From Daphnia pulex (taxonomy: Eukaryota; Arthropoda; Branchiopoda; Diplostraca; Daphniidae): 64,000 bases of DNA. Below are positions 11,056 to 23,320 of this stretch, in pieces; position 1 is the stretch's first letter; every line of letters starts with the position of its first letter. Where the stretch lies: positions 6,386,001 through 6,450,000 of the forward strand of contig NC_060019.1 of assembly GCF_021134715.1 (NCBI RefSeq), in the 5' to 3' direction. Below the pieces are notes generated by a model, which was not told where the DNA came from, made no database searches, and was given only the letters and a program-made list of their open reading frames with translations. The position numbers were made by a program, and so were the translations under genes.

Positions 11056-11406
11056 CACATCAGATCTACCTAAATTCCTTTGCCCTACAAATGTGGCATT
11101 AAAATTCTTCTAACTCATTCAAGAGTTCCTTGCCCTAGGCGAATTATACCAGGACAACAATTGTATTACGTTCTATTGCGTTTGAATATGTATTTTTTTC
11201 GAATATGTATTTTCTTGAGTCAGGTGCCTTAGACCGCTCGGCCATCCTGACCTCATCAGATCTACCTAAATTCCTTTGCATTACAGATGTGGGATTAAAA
11301 CTCTTCTAACTCATTCAAGAGTTCCTTGTCCTAGGCTGTTTATACCAGGACAACATTTGTATTATGTTGTATTGATTTGGAATATGTATTTTCCCAAAGG
11401 ATTTCA

Positions 11407-11478
11407 TCTCATATTGTCTAGTGGTTAGGATACCTGGCTCTCACCCAGGAGGCCCGGGTTCATTTCCCGGTATGGGAA
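11407..11478 (+). tRNA. tRNA-Glu (CTC), U11
   Basis: T58 class. Confidence 0.85.
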
Positions 11479-11837
11479 AAGAGGGACCGTACAATTTTGC
11501 AAGTTTTGGCCATTTTTGTCAAATACATCTGGCAAACAGTTTCTGCGATTCCAGAACTATTGCAATCGGCTTGACTTACATACATACGAGCCAAAATCTT
11601 TCTAGTACATTGGATATACTAAGTACATCAGCATGTTTCCATCAAGACCACTTCAGAAAATGGTTTCTTTGCAAGAAATATCGCCAAGGAATAAGAAATT
11701 ACATCTATGTCAATTATTCATATGTGAACGAAAAAGAGATGAACAACTATATTTTACCTAAAGAGTAACATTTGTGTAAATTGACTTCAATTCCGTAGGT
11801 TGACTAATCTGCTAAGAATTAGCAATAATAGCTAAAC

Positions 11838-11909
11838 TGCGATGGCCGAGAATCGAACTCGGGCCAATTGCTTGGAAGGCAACTATGCTAACCACTATAC
11901 CACCATCGC
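11838..11909 (-). tRNA. tRNA-Gly (TCC), U11
   Basis: One variable-region base differs; otherwise consensus. Confidence 0.9.
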
Positions 11910-12093
11910 TTGACGTAAGTTAGCGTCATCCTTTCCGTATTGTCACATCTTTTTAAATTACAGAAAATCGACCAGTATTACCACTTGATGACCTTGTATC
12001 GTGGTACATTAAGCATTCTCTATCACTATATCAAAGCAATCTCTCTAATTATGTTGCAACGCGATGATCATGTGTATTCAATAACGATATGTT

Positions 12094-12212
12094 TGTCAGG
12101 AGTGGGATTTGAACCCACGCCTTCATTGAAGACCAGAATACTGCAACTTCTCTTATTGAAGCAAGGATTCCGTCCTTGAGTCTGGCGCCTTAGACCGCTC
12201 GGCCATCCTGAC
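12094..12212 (-). tRNA. tRNA-Leu (CAA) with intron, U11
   Basis: Consensus copy; a 1-bp deletion lies in its 3' flank. Confidence 0.92.
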
Positions 12213-12563
12213 CACATCAGATCTACCTAAATTCCTTTGACCTACAAATGTGGCATTAAAATTCTTCTAACTCATTCAAGAGTTCCTTGCCCTAGGCGAA
12301 TTATACCAGGACAACAATTGTATTACGTTCTATTGCGTTTGAATATGTATTTTTTTCGAATATGTATTTTCTTGAGTCAGGTGCCTTAGACCGCTCGGCC
12401 ATCCTGACCTCATCAGATCTACCTAAATTCCTTTGCATTACAGATGTGGGATTAAAACTCTTCTAACTCATTCAAGAGTTCCTTGTCCTAGGCTGTTTAT
12501 ACCAGGACAACAATTGTATTATGTTGTATTGGTTTGGAATATGTATTTTCCCAAGGGATTTCA

Positions 12564-12635
12564 TTCCATATTGTCTAGTGGTTAGGATACCTGGCTCTCA
12601 CCCAGGTGGTCCGCGTTCAATTCCCGGTATGGGAA
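12564..12635 (+). tRNA. tRNA-Glu (CTC), U12
   Basis: CCGCG T-stem mismatch; acceptor TTCCATA. Confidence 0.8.
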
Positions 12636-12994
12636 AAGAGGAACCGTAAAATTTTGCAAGTTTTGGCCATTTTTGTCAAATACATCTGTTAAACAGTTTC
12701 TGCGTTTCTAGAACTATTGCAATCGGCTTGACTTACATACATACGAGCCAAAATCTTTCTAGTACATTGGATATACTAAGTACATCAGCATGTTTCCATC
12801 GAGACTCCTTCAGAAAATGGTTTCTTTGCAAGATATATCGCCAAGGAATAAGAAATTTCATCTATGTCAATTATTCATGTGTGAACGAAAAAGAAATGAA
12901 CAACTATATTTTACCTAAAGAGTAACAATTATGTAAATTGACTTCAATTCCGTAGGTTGACTAGTCTGCTAAGAATAAGCAATAATAGCTAAAC

Positions 12995-13066
12995 TGCGAT
13001 GGCCGAGAATCGAACTCGGGTCAATTGCTTGGAAGGCAACTATGCTAACCACTATACCACCATCGC
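12995..13066 (-). tRNA. tRNA-Gly (TCC), U12
   Basis: Consensus copy. Confidence 0.92.
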
Positions 13067-13251
13067 TTGACGTAAGTTAGCGTCATCATTATCGTATTGT
13101 CACATCTTTTTAAATTACAGAAAATCGACCAGTATTACCACTTGATGACCTTGTATCGTGGTACATTAAGCATTCTCTATCACTATATCAAAGCAATCTC
13201 TCTAATTATGTTGCAACGCGATGATCATGTGTATTCAGATAACGATATGTT

Positions 13252-13371
13252 TGTCAGGAGTGGGATTTGAACCCACGCCTTCATTGAAGACCAGAATACT
13301 GCAACTTCTCTTATTGAAGCAAGGATTCGAATCTTTGAGTCTGGCGCCTTAGACCGCTCGGCCATCCTGAC
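13252..13371 (-). tRNA. tRNA-Leu (CAA), variant intron, U12
   Basis: This copy is 120 nt. Base 37 is A instead of G, and the 5' end of the intron is rewritten (GATTCGAATCC block), one base longer than usual. The anticodon CAA and the exon stems are unchanged. U13 and U15 share the variant. Confidence 0.88.
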
Positions 13372-13720
13372 CACATCAGATCTACCTAAATTCCTTTGCC
13401 CTACAGATGTGGCATTAAAATTCTTCTAACTCATTCAAGAGTTCCTTGCCCTAGGCGATTTATACCAGGACAACAATTGTATTACGTTCTATTGCGTTTG
13501 AATATGTATTTTTTTAATATGTATTTTCTTGAGTCAGGTGCCTTAGACCGCTCGGCCATCCTGACCTCATCAGATCTACCTAAATTCCTTTGCATTACAG
13601 ATGTGGGATTAAAACTCTTCTAACTCATTCAAGAGTTCCTTGTCCTAGGCTGTTTACACCAGGACAACAATTGTAATATGTTGTATTGATTTGGAATATG
13701 TATTTTCCAAAGCGATTTCT

Positions 13721-13792
13721 CCCCATATTATCTAGTGGTTAAGATACCTGGCTCTCACCCAGGAGGCCCAGGTTTAATTCCCGGTATGGGAA
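13721..13792 (+). tRNA. tRNA-Glu (CTC), U13
   Basis: The T-loop reads TTTAATT, so the invariant C56 is T. Pair 1-72 is C-A and the D-stem is changed (TTATC). Probably weak. Confidence 0.7.
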
Positions 13793-14150
13793 AGGAGGAA
13801 TGTAAAATTTTGCAAGTTTTGGCCATTTTTGTCAAATACATCTGGCAAACAGTTTCTGCGTTTCCAGAACTATTGCAATCGGCTTGACTTACATACATAC
13901 GAGCCAAAATCTTTCTAGTACATTGGATATACTAATTACATCAGCATGTTTCCATCGAGAATCATTTAGAAAATGGTTTCTTTGCAAGAAATATCGCCAA
14001 GGAATAAGAAATTACATCTATGTCAATTATTCATATGTGAACGAAAAAGGGATGAACAACTATATTTTACCTAAAGAGTAACATTTGTGTAAATTGAATT
14101 CAATTCCGTAGGTTGACTAGTCTGCTAAGAATTAGCAATAATAGCTAAAC

Positions 14151-14222
14151 TGCGATGGCCGAGAATCGAACTCGGGTCAATTGCTTGGAAGGCAACTATG
14201 CTAACCACTACACCACCATCGC
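14151..14222 (-). tRNA. tRNA-Gly (TCC), U13
   Basis: One D-arm base differs; stems intact. Confidence 0.9.
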
Positions 14223-14407
14223 TTGAAGTAAGTTAGCGTCATCATTTTCGTAATGTCACATCTTTTTAAATTACAGAAAATCGACCAGTATTACCACTTG
14301 ATGACCTTGTATCGTGGTACATTAAGCATTCTCTATCACTATATCAAAGCAATCTCTCTAATTATGTTGCAACGCGATGATCATGTGTATTCAGATAACG
14401 ATATGTT

Positions 14408-14527
14408 TGTCAGGAGTGGGATTTGAACCCACGCCTTCATTGAAGACCAGAATACTGCAACTTCTCTTATTGAAGCAAGGATTCGAATCTTTGAGTCTGG
14501 CGCCTTAGACCGCTCGGCCATCCTGAC
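14408..14527 (-). tRNA. tRNA-Leu (CAA), variant intron, U13
   Basis: Same 120-nt intron variant as U12. Confidence 0.88.
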
Positions 14528-14876
14528 CACATCAGATCTACCTAAATTCCTTTGCCCTACAGATGTGGCATTAAAATTCTTCTAACTCATTCAAGAGTTC
14601 CTTGCCCTAGGCGATTTATACCAGGACAACAATTGTATTACGTTCTATTGCGTTTGAATATGTATTTTTTTAATATGTATTTTCTTGAGTCAGGTGCCTT
14701 AGACCGCTCGGCCATCCTGACCTCATCAGATCTACCTAAATTCCTTTGCATTACAGATGTGGGATTAAAACTCTTCTAACTCATTCAAGAGTTCCTTGTC
14801 CTAGGCTGTTTACACCAGGACAACAATTGTAATATGTTGTATTGATTTGGAATATGTATTTTCCAAAGCGATTTCT

Positions 14877-14948
14877 CCCCATATTATCTAGTGGTTAAGA
14901 TACCTGGCTCTCACCCAGGAGGCCCAGGTTTAATTCCCGGTATGGGAA
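14877..14948 (+). tRNA. tRNA-Glu (CTC), U14
   Basis: Same T56 variant as U13; the two units are recent tandem copies. Confidence 0.7.
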
Positions 14949-15298
14949 AGGAGGAATGTAAAATTTTGCAAGTTTTGGCCATTTTTGTCAAATACATCTG
15001 GCAAACAGTTTCTGCGTTTCCAGAACTATTGCAATCGGCTTGACTTACATACATACGAGCCAAAATCTTTCTAGTACATTGGATATACTAATTACATCAG
15101 CATGTTTCCATCGAGAATCATTTAGAAAATGGTTTCTTTGCAAGAAATATCGCCAAGGAATAAGAAATTACATCTATGTCAATTATTCATATGTGAACGA
15201 AAAAGGGATGAACAACTATATTTTACCTAAAGAGTAACATTTGTGTAAATTGAATTCAATTCCGTAGGTTGACTAGTCTGCTAAGAATTAGCAATAAT

Positions 15299-15370
15299 AG
15301 CGATGGCCGAGAATCGAACTCGGGTCAATTGCTTGGAAGGCAACTATGCTAACCACTACACCACCATCGC
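15299..15370 (-). tRNA. tRNA-Gly (TCC), U14
   Basis: An 8-bp deletion directly downstream of the gene changes the discriminator from A to T. The body matches U13. Confidence 0.85.
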
Positions 15371-15555
15371 TTGAAGTAAGTTAGCGTCATCATTTTCGTA
15401 ATGTCACATCTTTTTAAATTACAGAAAATCGACCAGTATTACCACTTGATGACCTTGTATCGTGGTACATTAAGCATTCTCTATCACTATATCAAAGCAA
15501 TCTCTCTAATTATGTTGCAACGCGATGATCATGTGTATTCAGATAACGATATGTT

Positions 15556-15674
15556 TGTCAGGAGTGGGATTTGAACCCACGCCTTCATTGGAGACCAGTA
15601 TACTGCAACTTCTCTTATTGAAGCAAGGATTCCGTCCTTGAGTCTGGCGCCTTAGACCGCTCGGCCATCCTGAC
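15556..15674 (-). tRNA. tRNA-Leu (CAA) with intron, U14
   Basis: 31-39 mismatch and one variable-arm change. Confidence 0.82.
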
Positions 15675-16025
15675 CACATCAGATCTACCTGAATTCCTTT
15701 GCCCTACAGATGTGGCATTAAAATTCTTCTAACTCATTCAAGATTTCCTTGCCCTAGGCGATTTATACCAGGACAACAATTGTATTACGTTCTATTGCGT
15801 TTGAATATGTATTTTTTTCGAATATGTATTATCTTGAGTCAGGTGCCTTAGACCGCTCGGCCATCCTGACCTCATCAGATCTACCTAAATTCCTTTGCAT
15901 TACAGATGTGGGATTAAAACTCTTCTAACTCATTCAAGAGTTCCTTGTCCTAGGCTGTTTACACCAGGACAACAATTGTATTATGTTGTATTGATTTGGA
16001 ATATGTATTTTCCCAAAGGATTTCA

Positions 16026-16097
16026 TCTCATATTGTCTAGTGGTTAGGATACCTGGCTCTCACCAAGGAGGCCTGGGTTCAATTCCCGGTATTGGAA
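16026..16097 (+). tRNA. tRNA-Glu (CTC), class B, U15
   Basis: Class B is defined by a mismatch in the anticodon stem (CCTGG/CAAGG) and one in the acceptor stem (TATTGGA). The A and B boxes are intact, so it could be transcribed, but the RNA would fold poorly. Confidence 0.7.
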
Positions 16098-16456
16098 AAG
16101 AGGAACTGTACAATTTGGCAAGTTTTGGCCATTTTTGTCAAATACATCTGTCAAACAGTTTCTGCGTTTCTAGAACTATTGCAATCGGCTTGACTTACAT
16201 ACATACGAGCCAAAATCTTTCTAGTACATTGGATATACTAAGTACATCAGCATGTTTTCATCGAGACCCCTTCAGAAAATGGTTTCTTTGCAAGAAATAT
16301 CGCCAAGGAATAAGAAATTACATCTATGTCAATTATTCATGTGTGAACGAAAAAGAAATGAACAACTATATTTTACCTAAAGAGTAACAATTATGTAAAT
16401 TGACTTCAATTCCGTAGGTTGACTAGTCTGCTAAGAATAAGCAATAATAGCTAAAC

Positions 16457-16528
16457 TGCGATGGCCGAGAATCGAACTCGGGTCAATTGCTTGGAAGGCA
16501 ACTATGCTAACCACTATACCACCATCGC
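16457..16528 (-). tRNA. tRNA-Gly (TCC), U15
   Basis: Consensus copy. Confidence 0.92.
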
Positions 16529-16713
16529 TTGACGTAAGTTAGCGTCATCATTATCGTATTGTCACATCTTTTTAAATTACAGAAAATCGACCAGTATTAC
16601 CACTTGATGACCTTGTATCGTGGTACATTAAGCATTCTCTATCACTATATCAAAGCAATCTCTCTAATTATGTTGCAACGCGATGATCATGTGTATTCAG
16701 ATAACGATATGTT

Positions 16714-16833
16714 TGTCAGGAGTGGGATTTGAACCCACGCCTTCATTGAAGACCAGAATACTGCAACTTCTCTTATTGAAGCAAGGATTCGAATCTTTGA
16801 GTCTGGCGCCTTAGACCGCTCGGCCATCCTGAC
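16714..16833 (-). tRNA. tRNA-Leu (CAA), variant intron, U15
   Basis: Same 120-nt intron variant as U12. Confidence 0.88.
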
Positions 16834-17182
16834 CACATCAGATCTACCTAAATTCCTTTGCCCTACAGATGTGGCATTAAAATTCTTCTAACTCATTCAA
16901 GAGTTCCTTGCCCTAGGCGATTTATACCAGGACAACAATTGTATTACGTTCTATTGCGTTTGAATATGTATTTTTTTAATATGTATTTTCTTGAGTCAGG
17001 TGCCTTAGACCGCTCGGCCATCCTGACCTCATCAGATCTACCTAAATTCCTTTGCATTACAGATGTGGGATTAAAACTCTTCTAACTCATTCAAGAGTTC
17101 CTTGTCCTAGGCTGTTTACACCAGGACAACAATTGTAATATGTTGTATTGATTTGGAATATGTATTTTCCAAAGCGATTTCT

Positions 17183-17254
17183 CCCCATATTATCTAGTGG
17201 TTAAGATACCTGGCTCTCACCCAGGAGGCCCAGGTTTAATTCCCGGTATGGGAA
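17183..17254 (+). tRNA. tRNA-Glu (CTC), U16
   Basis: T56 variant, as U13. Confidence 0.7.
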
Positions 17255-17612
17255 AGGAGGAATGTAAAATTTTGCAAGTTTTGGCCATTTTTGTCAAATA
17301 CATCTGGCAAACAGTTTCTGCGTTTCCAGAACTATTGCAATCGGCTTGACTTACATACATACGAGCCAAAATCTTTCTAGTACATTGGATATACTAATTA
17401 CATCAGCATGTTTCCATCGAGAATCATTTAGAAAATGGTTTCTTTGCAAGAAATATCGCCAAGGAATAAGAAATTACATCTATGTCAATTATTCATATGT
17501 GAACGAAAAAGAGATGAACAACTATATTTTACCTAAATAGTAACATTTGTGTAAATTGAATTCAATTCCGTAGGTTGACTAGTCTGCTAAGAATTAGCAA
17601 TAATAGCTAAAC

Positions 17613-17684
17613 TGCGATGGCCGAGAATCGAACTCGGGTCAATTGCTTGGAAGGCAACTATGCTAACCACTATACCACCATCGC
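17613..17684 (-). tRNA. tRNA-Gly (TCC), U16
   Basis: Consensus copy. Confidence 0.92.
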
Positions 17685-17869
17685 TTGAAGTAAGTTAGCG
17701 TCATCATTTTCGTAATGTCACATCTTTTTAAATTACAGAAAATCGACCAGTATTACCACTTGATGACCTTGTATCGTGGTACATTAAGCATTCTCTATCA
17801 CTATATCAAAGCAATCTCTCTAATTATGTTGCAACGCGATGATCATGTGTATTCAGATAACGATATGTT

Positions 17870-17988
17870 TGTCAGGAGTGGGATTTGAACCCACGCCTTC
17901 ATTGAAGACCAGTATACTGCAACTTCTCTTATTGAAGCAAGGATTCCGTCCTTGAGTCTGGCGCCTTAGACCGCTCGGCCATCCTGAC
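17870..17988 (-). tRNA. tRNA-Leu (CAA) with intron, U16
   Basis: 31-39 mismatch; otherwise consensus. Confidence 0.85.
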
Positions 17989-18339
17989 CACATCAGATCT
18001 ACCTGAATTCCTTTGCCCTACAGATGTGGCATTAAAATTCTTCTAACTCATTCAAGATTTCCTTGCCCTAGGCGATTTATACCAGGACAACAATTGTATT
18101 ACGTTCTATTGCGTTTGAATATGTATTTTTTTCGAATATGTATTATCTTGAGTCAGGTGCCTTAGACCGCTCGGCCATCCTGACCTCATCAGATCTACCT
18201 AAATTCCTTTGCATTACAGATGTGGGATTAAAACTCTTCTAACTCATTCAAGAGTTCCTTGTCCTAGGCTGTTTACACCAGGACAACAATTGTATTATGT
18301 TGTATTGATTTGGAATATGTATTTTCCCAAAGGATTTCA

Positions 18340-18411
18340 TCTCATATTGTCTAGTGGTTAGGATACCTGGCTCTCACCAAGGAGGCCTGGGTTCAATTCC
18401 CGGTATTGGAA
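18340..18411 (+). tRNA. tRNA-Glu (CTC), class B, U17
   Basis: Two stem mismatches, as U15. Confidence 0.7.
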
Positions 18412-18770
18412 AAGAGGAACTGTACAATTTGGCAAGTTTTGGCCATTTTTGTCAAATACATCTGTCAAACAGTTTCTGCGTTTCTAGAACTATTGCAATC
18501 GGCTTGACTTACATACATACGAGCCAAAATCTTTCTAGTACATTGGATATACTAAGTACATCAGCATGTTTTCATCGAGACTCCTTCAGAAAATGGTTTC
18601 TTTGCAAGAAATATCGCCAAGGAATAAGAAATTACATCTATGTCAATTATTCATGTGTGAACGAAAAAGAAATGAACAACTATATTTTACTTAAAGAGTA
18701 ACATTTGTGTAAATTGACTTCAATTCCGTTGGTTGACTAGTCTGCTAAGAAATAGCAATAATAGTTAAAC

Positions 18771-18842
18771 TGCAATGGCCGAAAATCGAACTCGGGTCAA
18801 TTGCTTGGAAGGCAACTATGCTAACCACTATACCACCATCGC
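18771..18842 (-). tRNA. tRNA-Gly (TCC), G-U variant, U17
   Basis: Acceptor 3' side CCATTGC and T-stem TTCGG replace two Watson-Crick pairs with G-U pairs. All stems can still form. Confidence 0.85.
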
Positions 18843-19027
18843 TTGACGTAAGTTAGCGACATCATTTCCGTATTGTCACATCTTTTAAAATTACAGAAAA
18901 TCGACCAGTATTGCCACTTGATGACCTTGTATCGTGGTACATTAAGCATACTCTATCACCATATCAAAGCAATCTCTCTTATTATGTTGCAACGCGATGA
19001 TCATGTGTATTCAGATAACGATATGTT

Positions 19028-19146
19028 TGTCAGGAGTGGGATTTGAACCCACGCCTTCATTGAAGACCAGAATACTGCAACTTCTCTTATTGAAGCAAGG
19101 ATTCCGTCCTTGAGTCTAACGCCTTAGACCGCTCGGCCATCCTGAC
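19028..19146 (-). tRNA. tRNA-Leu (CAA) with intron, U17
   Basis: Two changes at the D-arm/anticodon-stem junction weaken the anticodon stem. Confidence 0.8.
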
Positions 19147-19496
19147 CACATCAGATCTACCTAAATTCCTTTGCCCTACATATGTGGCATTAAAATTCTT
19201 CTAACTCATTCAAGAGTTCCTTGCCCTAGGCGATTTATACCAGGACAACAATTGTATTACGTTCTATTGCGTTTGAATATGTATTTTTTTCGAATATGTA
19301 TTTTCTTGAGTCAGGTGCCTTAGACCGCTCGGCCATCCTGACCTCATCAGATCTACCTAAATTCCTTTGCATTACAGATGTGGGATTAAAACTCTTCTAA
19401 CTCATTCAAGAGTTCCTTGTCCTAGGCTGTTTATACCAGGAAACAATTGTATTATGTTGTATCGATTTGGAATATGTATTTTCCCAAAGGATTTCA

Positions 19497-19568
19497 TCTC
19501 ATATTGTCTAATGGTTAGGATACCTGGCTCTCACCCAGGAGGCCCGGGTTCATTCCCCGGTATGGGAA
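19497..19568 (+). tRNA. tRNA-Glu (CTC), U18
   Basis: T58 class with a D-arm change (TAATGG). The spacer behind it is cut at about 19736 by an inverted segment. Confidence 0.75.
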
Positions 19569-19736
19569 AAGAGGAACCGTACAATTTTGCAAGTTTTGGC
19601 CATTTTTGTCAAATACATCTGGCAAACAGTTTCTGCGTTTCCAGAACTATTGCAATCGGCTTGACTTACATACATACGAGCCAAAATCTTTCTAGTACAT
19701 TGGATATACTAAGTACATCAGCATGTTTCCATCGAG

Positions 19737-19874
19737 AGCAAAATTGTCCAGTTTTTCTTTTCCCATACCGCGAATTGAACCCGCCCTCCTGGGTGAGAGC
19801 CAGGTATCCTAACCACTAGACAATATGGAATGAAATCGCTTGGGAAAATACATATTCCAAATCAATACAACATA
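19737..19874. repeat. Inverted 138-bp array segment
   Basis: The segment is the reverse complement of array sequence from about 70 bp upstream of a tRNA-Glu to just past its 3' end. Forward array sequence resumes at 19875 with the TTGGCCATTTT block of the spacer. It puts two Glu copies in opposite orientation about 190 bp apart, so it can form a hairpin. Confidence 0.85.
19760..19830 (-). tRNA. tRNA-Glu (CTC), inverted copy
   Basis: This is the only Glu gene on -. It is 71 nt, class C (one base short in the variable region), with an extra T-stem mismatch. Probably a poor gene. Confidence 0.7.
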
Positions 19875-20208
19875 ATTTGGCCATTTTTGTCAAATACATC
19901 TGTCAAACAGTTTCTGCGTTTCTAGAACTATTGCAATCGGCTTGACTTACATACATACGAGCCAAAATCTTTCTAGTACATTGGATATACTAAGTACATC
20001 AGCATGTTTCCATCGAGACTCCTTCAGAAAATGGTTTCTTTGCAAGAAATATCGCCAAGGAATAAGAAATTTCATCTATGTCAATTATTCATGTGTGAAC
20101 GAAAAAGAAATGAACAACTATATTTTACCTAAAGAGTTACATTTGTGTAAATTGACTTCAATTCCGTAGGTTGACTAGTCTGCTAAGAATTAGCAATAAT
20201 AGCTAAAC

Positions 20209-20280
20209 TGCGATGGCCGAGAATCGAACTCGGGTCAATTGCTTGGAAGGCAACTATGCTAACCACTATGCCACCATCGC
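20209..20280 (-). tRNA. tRNA-Gly (TCC), U18
   Basis: One D-arm base differs from consensus. Confidence 0.88.
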
Positions 20281-20465
20281 TTGACGTAAGTTAGCGTCAT
20301 CATTTCCCTATTGTCACGTCTTTTTAAATTACAGAAAATCGACCAGTATTACCATTTGATGACCTTGTATCGTGGTACATTAAGCATTCTCTATCACTAT
20401 ATCAAAGCAATCTCTCTAATTATGTTGCAACGCGATGATCATGTGTATTCAGATAACGATATGTT

Positions 20466-20584
20466 TGTCAGGAGTGGGATTTGAACCCACGCCTTCATTG
20501 AAGACCAGAATACTGCAACTTCTCTTATTGAAGCAAGGATTCCGTCCTTGAGTCTGGCGCCCTAGACCGCTCGGCCATCCTGAC
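20466..20584 (-). tRNA. tRNA-Leu (CAA) with intron, U18
   Basis: One D-arm base differs. Confidence 0.88.
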
Positions 20585-20934
20585 CACATCAGATCTACCT
20601 AAATTCCTTTGCCCTACAGATGTGGCATTAAAATTCTTCTAACTCATTCAAGAGTTCCTTGCCCTAGGCGAATTATACCAGGACAACAATTGTATTACGT
20701 TCTATTGCGTTTGAATATGTATTTTTTTCGAATATGTATTTTCTTGAGTCAGGTGCCTTAGACCGCTCGGCCATCCTGACCTCATCAGATCTACCTAAAT
20801 TCCTTTGCATTACAGATGTGGGATTAAAACTCTTCTAACTCATTCAAGAGTTCCTTGTCCTAGGCTGTTTATACCAGGAAACAATTGTATTATGTTGTAT
20901 TGATTTGGAATATGTATTTTCCCAAAGGATTTCA

Positions 20935-21006
20935 TCTCATATTGTCTAGTGGTTAGGATACCTGGCTCTCACCAAGGAGGCCCGGGTTCAATTCCCGGTA
21001 TTGGTA
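20935..21006 (+). tRNA. tRNA-Glu (CTC), class B, U19
   Basis: Class B mismatches; the discriminator is T. Confidence 0.68.
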
Positions 21007-21365
21007 AAGAGGAACTGTACAACTTGGCAAGTTTTGGCCATTTTTGTCAAATACATCTGTCAAACAGTTTCTGCGTTTCTAGAACTATTGCAATCGGCTT
21101 GACTTACATACATACGAGCCAAAATCTTTCTAGTACATTGGATATACTAAGTACATCAGCATGTTTCCATCGAGACTCCTTCAGAAAATGGTTTCTTTGC
21201 AAGAAATATCGCCAAGGAATAAGAAATTTCATCTATGTCAATTATTCATGTGTGAATGAAAAAGAAATGAACAACTATATTTTACCTAAAGAGTAACATT
21301 TGTGTAAATTGACTTCAATTCCGTAGGTTGACTAGTCTGCTAAGAATTAGCAATAATAGCTAAAC

Positions 21366-21437
21366 TGCGATGGCCGATAATCGAACTCGGGTCAATTGCT
21401 TGGAAGGCAACTATGCTAACCACTATACCACCATCGC
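21366..21437 (-). tRNA. tRNA-Gly (TCC), U19
   Basis: One T-stem mismatch. Confidence 0.82.
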
Positions 21438-21622
21438 TTGACGTAAGTTAGCGTCATCATTTCCGTATTGTCACGTCTTTTTAAATTACAAAAAATCGAC
21501 CAGTATTACCACTTGATGACCTTGTATCGTGGTACATTAAGCATTCTCTATCACTATATCAAAGCAATCTCTCTAATTATGTTGCAACGCGATGATCATG
21601 TGTATTCAGATAACGATATGTT

Positions 21623-21741
21623 TGTCAGGAGTGGGATTTGAACCCACGCCTTCATTGAAGACCAGAATACTGCAACTTCTCTTATTGAAGCAAGGATTCC
21701 GTCCTTGAGTCTGGCGCCTTAGACCGCTCGGCCATCCTGAC
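21623..21741 (-). tRNA. tRNA-Leu (CAA) with intron, U19
   Basis: Consensus copy. Confidence 0.92.
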
Positions 21742-22092
21742 CACATCAGATCTACCTAAATTCCTTTGCCCTACAGATGTGGCATTAAAATTCTTCTAAC
21801 TCATTCAAGAGTTCCTTGCCCTAGGCGAATTATACCAGGACAACAATTGTATTACGTTGTATTGCGTTTGAATATGTATTTTTTTCGAATATGTATTTTC
21901 TTGAGTCAGGTGCCTTAGACCGCTCGGCCATCCTGACCTCATCAGATCTACCTAAATTCCTTTGCATTACAGATGTGGGATTAAAACTCTTCTAACTCAT
22001 TCAAGAGTTCCTTGTCCTAGGCTGTTTATACCAGGACAACAATTGTATTATGTTGTATTGATTTGGAATATGTATTTTCCCAAGCGATTTCA

Positions 22093-22163
22093 TTCCATAT
22101 TGTCTAGTGGTTAGGATACCTGGCTCTCACCCAGGAGGGCGGGTTCAATTCCCGGTATGGGAA
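22093..22163 (+). tRNA. tRNA-Glu (CTC), class C, U20
   Basis: Class C is 71 nt: the variable/T-stem region reads AGGGCGGG, one base short, leaving four of five T-stem pairs. The B box is intact. Confidence 0.78.
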
Positions 22164-22522
22164 AAGAAGAACTGGACAATTTTGCAAGTTTTGGCCATTT
22201 TTGTCAAATACATCTGTCAAACAGTTTCTGCGTTTCTAGAACTATTGCAATCGGCTTGACTTACATACATACGAGCCAAAATCTTTCTAGTACATTGGAT
22301 ATACTAAGTACATCAGCATGTTTCCATCGAGACTCCTTCAGAAAATGGTTTCTTTGCAAGAAATATCGCCAAGGAATAAGAAATTTCATCTATGTCAATT
22401 ATTCATGTGTGAACGAAAAAGAAATGAACAACTATATTTTACCTAAAGAGTAACATTTGTGTAAATTGACTTCAATTCCGTAGGTTGACTAGTCTGCTAA
22501 GAATTAGCAATAATAGCTAAAC

Positions 22523-22594
22523 TGCGATGGCCGAGAATCGAACTCGGGTCAATTGCTTGGATGGCAACTATGCTAACCACTATACCACCATCGC
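22523..22594 (-). tRNA. tRNA-Gly (TCC) with A33, U20
   Basis: The anticodon loop reads CATCCAA: the universally conserved U33 is A. Everything else is consensus. The tRNA may be made, but decoding should be impaired. Confidence 0.78.
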
Positions 22595-22779
22595 TTGACG
22601 TAAGTTAGCGACATCATTTCCGTATTGTCACATCTTTAAAAATTACAGAAAATCGACCAGTATTGCCACTTGATGACCTTGTATCGTGGTACATTAAGCA
22701 TTCTCTATCACTATATCAAAGCAATCTCTCTAATTATGTTGCAACGCGATGATCATGTGTATTCAGATAACGATATGTT

Positions 22780-22898
22780 TGTCAGGAGTGGGATTTGAAC
22801 CCACGCCTTCATTGAAGACCAGAATACTGCAACTTCTCTTATTGAAGCAAGGATTCCGTCCTTGAGTCTGGCGCCTTAGACCGCTCGGCCATCCTGAC
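22780..22898 (-). tRNA. tRNA-Leu (CAA) with intron, U20
   Basis: Consensus copy. Confidence 0.92.
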
Positions 22899-23248
22899 CA
22901 TATCAGATCTACCTAAATTCCTTTGCCCTACAGATGTGGCATTAAAATTCTTCTAACTCATTCAAGAGTTCCTTGCCCTAGGCGAATTATACCAGGACAA
23001 CAATTGTATTACGTTGTATTGCGTTTGAATATGTATTTTTTTCGAATATGTATTTTCTTGAGTCAGGTGCCTTAGACCGCTCGGCCAACCTGACCTCATC
23101 AGATCTACCTAAATTCCTTTGCATTACAGATGTGGGATTAAAACTCTTCTAACTCATTCAAGAGTTCCTTGTCCTAGGCTGTTTATACCAGGAAACAATT
23201 GTATTATGTTGTATTGATTTGGAATATGTATTTTCCCAATGGGTTTCA

Positions 23249-23320
23249 TCTCATATTGTCTAGTGGTTAGGATACCTGGCTCTCACCAAGGAGGCCCGGG
23301 TTCAATTCCCGGTATTGGAA
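23249..23320 (+). tRNA. tRNA-Glu (CTC), class B, U21
   Basis: Class B mismatches. Confidence 0.7.
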
